Below are positions 12,428-15,355 of a stretch of DNA of 15,355 nt, one piece after another. The position numbers were made by a program, and so were the translations under genes. Positions within the stretch are counted from its first letter, which is position 1. Every line of letters begins with the position of its first letter. The notes below the pieces were generated by a model. That model was not told where the DNA came from. It worked only from the letters and a program-made list of their open reading frames with translations, and did not search any database. This DNA is from RUG11247 sp050945995 (GTDB taxonomy: Bacteria; Bacillota; Clostridia; Christensenellales; Aristaeellaceae): the NCBI GenBank assembly GCA_050945995.1, contig JBMNUA010000035.1:1-15355 (forward strand), written 5' to 3'.

Positions 12428-13960
12428 TTGGCGCGCACGGAGAAAGTGTTTCGGGCGACGGCGCTCGTAACGGTCGTCATCATATTCAGCAAGCTCTGCG
12501 GATTTGCCCGCGACATGATCACCGCGAGCTATTTCGGCACGGGGCTTGAAAACGAGGCGTATGTCGCGTCCTACAGCCTGTTCTATCTGCCGATTCTTTT
12601 GTTCAACTCCTGCATCACCTCCACGCTCATCCCGCTGTTCATGCAATCGCACAAGCGGCATGGGGCAAAGGCGGCGAGCGCTTTTGGGAGCAACGCCCTC
12701 AACATCTTCGGCGTGGCGTCGATTGTCGTCGCCGCGCTCCTCTATGCCCTCGCAAAGCCGCTCGTCCACATCGTGTTTCCCGGGTTTGACGCGCAGGCGA
12801 TTGAACTGACGGCGAAGCTCACGCGCATTATGATGCTCTCGCTCGGCTTCAACGTCATCTCCATCGTGCTCTCAAGCCTGCTCAACGCGCGGGAGAAGTA
12901 CGTCGCCGCGCAGCTCACGGGCTTCCCGCTGAGCTTTTCTGTGATCATCGCCGCGGTATTTTTCTCAAAGCGATACGGCATCGACGCGATCGCCTGGGGC
13001 GTGTTCGCCTCGGGCATCCTGCAGGTGCTGATCCAGCTCCCCTTTTTCCGGGGCTGGTTCAAGTACACGCCGCGGATCGATTTTTCCGACCCGCTGTTTC
13101 AGCGGCTGCTCGTGCTCGCCGTGCCCGCGATCCTATCGATGGCGGTCAGCGAGCTCAACCACATGATCGACAGCTTCTTCGCCTCCCAGTTTGAAACAGG
13201 CTCGCTCTCCGCGTTGAACTACGCCTTCCGGCTGATCACGTTCGTCTCGGGCGTGCTCGTCGTGCCGATCACCACGGTCATGTTTTCCAAGGTGAGCAAG
13301 CTCGTCGTCGTTGACGACCGCGCGGGGATCGTCGCCATCATCAACCGCAGCATCGAGGTGATCTCGCTGATCGTCGTGCCGATCACCGCGATCTCGATCG
13401 TGATGAGCCGCGACATCGTGCGCTTCGCCTACGGCAGGGGGCAGTTTGACGAATCCTCCGTGGCGATCACCGCGGGCGCGTTTTTGTATTTCGTCGTCGG
13501 CGTGCTCGCGTTCGGGCTGCGCGATCTGCTCAGCCGCGCGTTTCACTCCATGCAGGACACGAAAACGCCGTTTCGCGTGACGCTCATCGCGCTGGGCTTG
13601 AACACGGTGCTCGACCTCGCGCTCGGAAGGCTCATGGGCGTGCGCGGGCTCGCGCTCGCGACGTCGATCGTCGGCGCGGTTTCGATGACAACGATGTTTG
13701 TGCTGTTCCGCAAAAGGATGGGCATGTTCGGGTTCAAATCAACGGCGGTCGATCTGGGGAAGATATTCATAGCGGGCGCGGCGAGCGCGCTGGTCTGCTT
13801 TTTGATGAACCGCTGGCTGCCTGAGATGCGCGGCACGCTGCGCGTATTTTTGCGGCTTGCGGCGGTCACGATCACATCCGGGCTCGCCTATCTATTGGTG
13901 CTGCTCGCCCTGCGCGAACAGCAGATCCTCGCATTCGTGACGGGCGAGGAACGGAAATAG
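12428..13960 (+). CDS. murJ: MurJ, lipid II flippase (MviN family)
   Basis: MurJ moves lipid II across the cytoplasmic membrane for peptidoglycan assembly. The 510-residue protein has the family length and about 14 hydrophobic segments. The N-terminal signature is FSKLCGFARDMITASYFGTG (residues about 20-39). Further along are SSLLNAREKYVA, the VLAVPAILSMAVSELNHMID stretch of the second half, and LLSRAFHSMQDTKTP, a loop conserved across MviN proteins. The start is TTG at 12428, with GGAAGG about eight bases upstream; the first internal ATG (residue 33) would remove most of the first membrane helix. It follows a promoter with extended -10. No terminator separates it from metA, so co-transcription is likely. 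Confidence 0.95.
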   Translation: MARTEKVFRATALVTVVIIFSKLCGFARDMITASYFGTGLENEAYVASYSLFYLPILLFNSCITSTLIPLFMQSHKRHGAKAASAFGSNALNIFGVASIVVAALLYALAKPLVHIVFPGFDAQAIELTAKLTRIMMLSLGFNVISIVLSSLLNAREKYVAAQLTGFPLSFSVIIAAVFFSKRYGIDAIAWGVFASGILQVLIQLPFFRGWFKYTPRIDFSDPLFQRLLVLAVPAILSMAVSELNHMIDSFFASQFETGSLSALNYAFRLITFVSGVLVVPITTVMFSKVSKLVVVDDRAGIVAIINRSIEVISLIVVPITAISIVMSRDIVRFAYGRGQFDESSVAITAGAFLYFVVGVLAFGLRDLLSRAFHSMQDTKTPFRVTLIALGLNTVLDLALGRLMGVRGLALATSIVGAVSMTTMFVLFRKRMGMFGFKSTAVDLGKIFIAGAASALVCFLMNRWLPEMRGTLRVFLRLAAVTITSGLAYLLVLLALREQQILAFVTGEERK

Positions 13961-14041
13961 CCACAACAAACAACAACATTCCACGAATGATTGTACAACA
14001 TCGAACAAGCGCCCATAGCCGCGCATGGAGGAGGTACAGAT

Positions 14042-14959
14042 ATGCCGATTAAAATACCCAACAGTCTGCCCGCGACCGAGACCTTGCTCAGTGAAAACAT
14101 CTTCGTGATCACCGAGACGCGCGCGCTCACGCAGGACATCCGCCCGCTGAAGATCGCGCTCATAAACCTCATGCCCACGAAGATCGCCACCGAGACGCAG
14201 CTTGCGCGGCTTCTTGGAAACACGCCCTTGCAGGTGGAGCTCGAACTGGTTCACATGTCGAGCCACGAATCGCGCAACACGCCGGTTGATCATATGCTCG
14301 CATTCTATAAGACCTTTGACGAGATCAAGGATCAGAAATTTGACGGCATGATCATCACCGGCGCGCCGGTCGAGCACCTTGATTTTGAACAGGTGGATTA
14401 TTGGGACGAGCTGTGCCGGATCATGGAGTGGTCAAAGACGAATGTCACGAGCACCTTTCACATCTGCTGGGCGGCGCAGGCGGCGCTCTACTACCATTAC
14501 GGCATCGGGAAATACGATTTGGGCGGCAAGCTGTTCGGCGTGTACCCGCATAAGATCGAGCACAAACGTTCGATGCTCATGCGCGGGTTTGACGACAACT
14601 TCATGGTGCCGCAGTCTCGCTATACCACGATCCGGCGCGAAGACATCCTGCAAGTGCCGGAGCTGAAAATCCTCGCGTCCTCGGACAAGGGCGGGATCTA
14701 CGCGCTCGCGACAAAGCTCGGGCGGCAGATCTACATCACCGGGCACAGCGAGTACGACGCGGACACGCTCAAACTCGAGTATCAGCGCGACAAGGAGGCG
14801 GGGCGCGACACCGCCATCCCCGAGAACTACTTCCCAGACGACGACGACACGAGGGAGCCGAGCGTCACCTGGCGCAGCCACGCAAACCTTCTGTACTCCA
14901 ACTGGCTTAACTACTATGTGTACCAGACGACGCCCTACGACATCAGCACCATCAACTGA
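14042..14959 (+). CDS. metA: MetA-family homoserine O-acetyltransferase
   Basis: MetA activates the hydroxyl of L-homoserine by acylation for methionine synthesis. The 305-residue product carries the catalytic Cys142 in FHICWAAQ and His235 and Glu237 in GHSEYD, at exactly the numbers of the E. coli enzyme. Residue 111, in GAPVEHLDFE, is Glu. In this family Glu111 goes with acetyl-CoA use (Bacillus cereus, Thermotoga) and Gly111 with succinyl-CoA use (E. coli), so O-acetylhomoserine is the expected product. The ATG at 14042 has GGAGGAGG seven bases upstream; a TTG at 13991 in frame is not needed. The 81 bases before it hold no S-box or T-box, so no methionine-responsive RNA is seen. It lies behind murJ. 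Confidence 0.96.
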   Translation: MPIKIPNSLPATETLLSENIFVITETRALTQDIRPLKIALINLMPTKIATETQLARLLGNTPLQVELELVHMSSHESRNTPVDHMLAFYKTFDEIKDQKFDGMIITGAPVEHLDFEQVDYWDELCRIMEWSKTNVTSTFHICWAAQAALYYHYGIGKYDLGGKLFGVYPHKIEHKRSMLMRGFDDNFMVPQSRYTTIRREDILQVPELKILASSDKGGIYALATKLGRQIYITGHSEYDADTLKLEYQRDKEAGRDTAIPENYFPDDDDTREPSVTWRSHANLLYSNWLNYYVYQTTPYDISTIN

Positions 14960-14961
14960 TC

Positions 14962-14994
14962 AAAAAAGCGCGCCGTGCATTTCGCAGGGCGCGC
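14962..14994 (-). terminator. Intrinsic terminator for the PTS EIIC-like gene, possibly shared with metA
   Basis: An 11-position stem with one G-G mismatch (14968-14978 with 14984-14994, loop ATTTC) is followed on the minus strand by six T residues (plus-strand A at 14962-14967) nine bases beyond the EIIC-like stop. On the plus strand it is nine bases after the metA stop but is followed by GTTGCGG, so it works best leftward. Confidence 0.85.
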
Positions 14995-15003
14995 GTTGCG
15001 GTG

Positions 15004-15355
15004 TCACAATTCGAGCGTCATATCGCCCGGCTTGATCCAGCCGATTTTGCGAAGCGGCATGGCGAGCAGCGGCGTGATCACCGCAGGCAGCACGAAGCAC
15101 ACGAGGATCATGCCGATCCAGCTGCGCGCGCTCCCGAAGGATTCGGCGGTCATCAGCCCGATCGGTCCGACGAGCCCGCAGGTGCCCATGCCGGAGGCGA
15201 TCGCCGTGCCGTTTTCCAGCGCGAACACCACCGTCGCGATCGGACCTGTGATCGCACCGCAGAGCGTGGGCGGTATCCAGATGCGCGGGTTTTTCACGAT
15301 GTTGCCCATTTGCAGCATCGATGTGCCGAGCCCCTGCGCCGCCACGCCGCCCCAG
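15004..15355 (-). CDS. PTS EIIC_2-type membrane protein, C-terminal part (5' end beyond window)
   Basis: The open frame reaches the right edge of the window, so only about 117 C-terminal residues are visible. They contain GTSMLQMGNIVKNPRIWIPP, GAITGPIATVVF, a Gly-rich stretch GMGTCGLVGPIG and a final hydrophobic segment (WIGMILVCFVLPAVITPLLA). This is the pattern of the predicted PTS EIIC_2 family of membrane proteins, whose substrate is mostly unknown. The GTG at 15345 is an internal valine codon in the continuing frame and not a start. Whether real phosphotransferase partners are nearby cannot be seen here. A strong terminator follows. Confidence 0.82.
   Translation of the reverse strand, partial: WGGVAAQGLGTSMLQMGNIVKNPRIWIPPTLCGAITGPIATVVFALENGTAIASGMGTCGLVGPIGLMTAESFGSARSWIGMILVCFVLPAVITPLLAMPLRKIGWIKPGDMTLEL

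Noticed and set aside
13961..14041. Methionine-responsive riboswitch (S-box or T-box) before metA
   Set aside because: Only 81 bases, A/C-rich and without stems; too short for either class.
13961..14041. Terminator between murJ and metA
   Set aside because: No GC-rich inverted repeat or T-run is present; only the short palindrome TTGTACAA at 13991-13998.
15343..15345. GTG as the start of the EIIC-like gene
   Set aside because: The frame continues to the window edge with family-like residues, so the gene is truncated by the window.
1..15355. tRNA, rRNA, CRISPR or prophage genes
   Set aside because: I looked on both strands and saw no cloverleaf-like ends, spaced direct repeats or phage-type genes; nearly all sequence is explained by the listed genes.

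Overview
The window looks like a chromosomal segment of a GC-rich, probably spore-forming member of the Firmicutes (Clostridia-like). Three things point there: a murB-whiA-crh type block, a gerM-rph-rdgB-phosphodiesterase block in the order known from Bacillus subtilis (gerM-rph-ysnA-ysnB), and a WhiA of the Gram-positive type. I cannot place it at genus level from sequence alone. Coding density is high, codons are dominated by GC-ending forms, and CGCG steps are everywhere. I see no rRNA, tRNA, CRISPR array, prophage or transposase gene.

Layout. (1) Bases 1-1853, plus strand: the 3' part of murB, whiA overlapping it by 49 bases, and a Crh-like HPr protein with Thr at the phosphorylatable His15 position but an intact Ser46. 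A hairpin at 1878-1907 closes this block and the convergent one. (2) Bases 9110-1924, minus strand: an operon-like run of rqcH (NFACT), a glycerol-1-phosphate dehydrogenase, ruvB, queA, a 40-codon leader ORF and a TetM-like ribosomal-protection GTPase. The first four genes abut or are separated by about ten bases. (3) Bases 9111-9291: a divergent control region in which two good sigma-A type promoters share one 8-base palindrome as their -35 boxes. (4) Bases 9292-12333, plus strand: a membrane-anchored double-GerMN protein, a 165-base MITE-like palindromic element, an RNase PH-RdgB fusion and a YfcE/YsnB-type phosphodiesterase. (5) Bases 12369-14959, plus strand: murJ behind its own promoter, then metA, whose Glu111 predicts acetyl-CoA use. 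(6) Bases 14962-15355, minus strand: a strong terminator and the C-terminal end of a PTS EIIC-like membrane protein cut by the window edge.

How the parts relate. The plus-strand genes at the left and murJ serve peptidoglycan precursor synthesis and export (murB, murJ) and division/carbon regulation (whiA, crh-like). The minus-strand run mixes translation functions (RqcH alanine tailing of stalled chains, QueA tRNA queuosine modification, an EF-G-like ribosomal-protection factor) with Holliday-junction repair (RuvB) and a lipid or polyol dehydrogenase. The RNase PH-RdgB-phosphodiesterase set handles RNA 3' ends and nucleotide pool cleaning.

Most unusual points: the uncalled leader ORF with a near-perfect Shine-Dalgarno, an inverted repeat positioned at the GTPase gene's start, and a partial repeat of that gene's own first codons; the loss of the key proline loop in that GTPase; the MITE-like element between gerM and rph; the shared -35 palindrome; and an AT-rich island with a promoter-like signal inside whiA.
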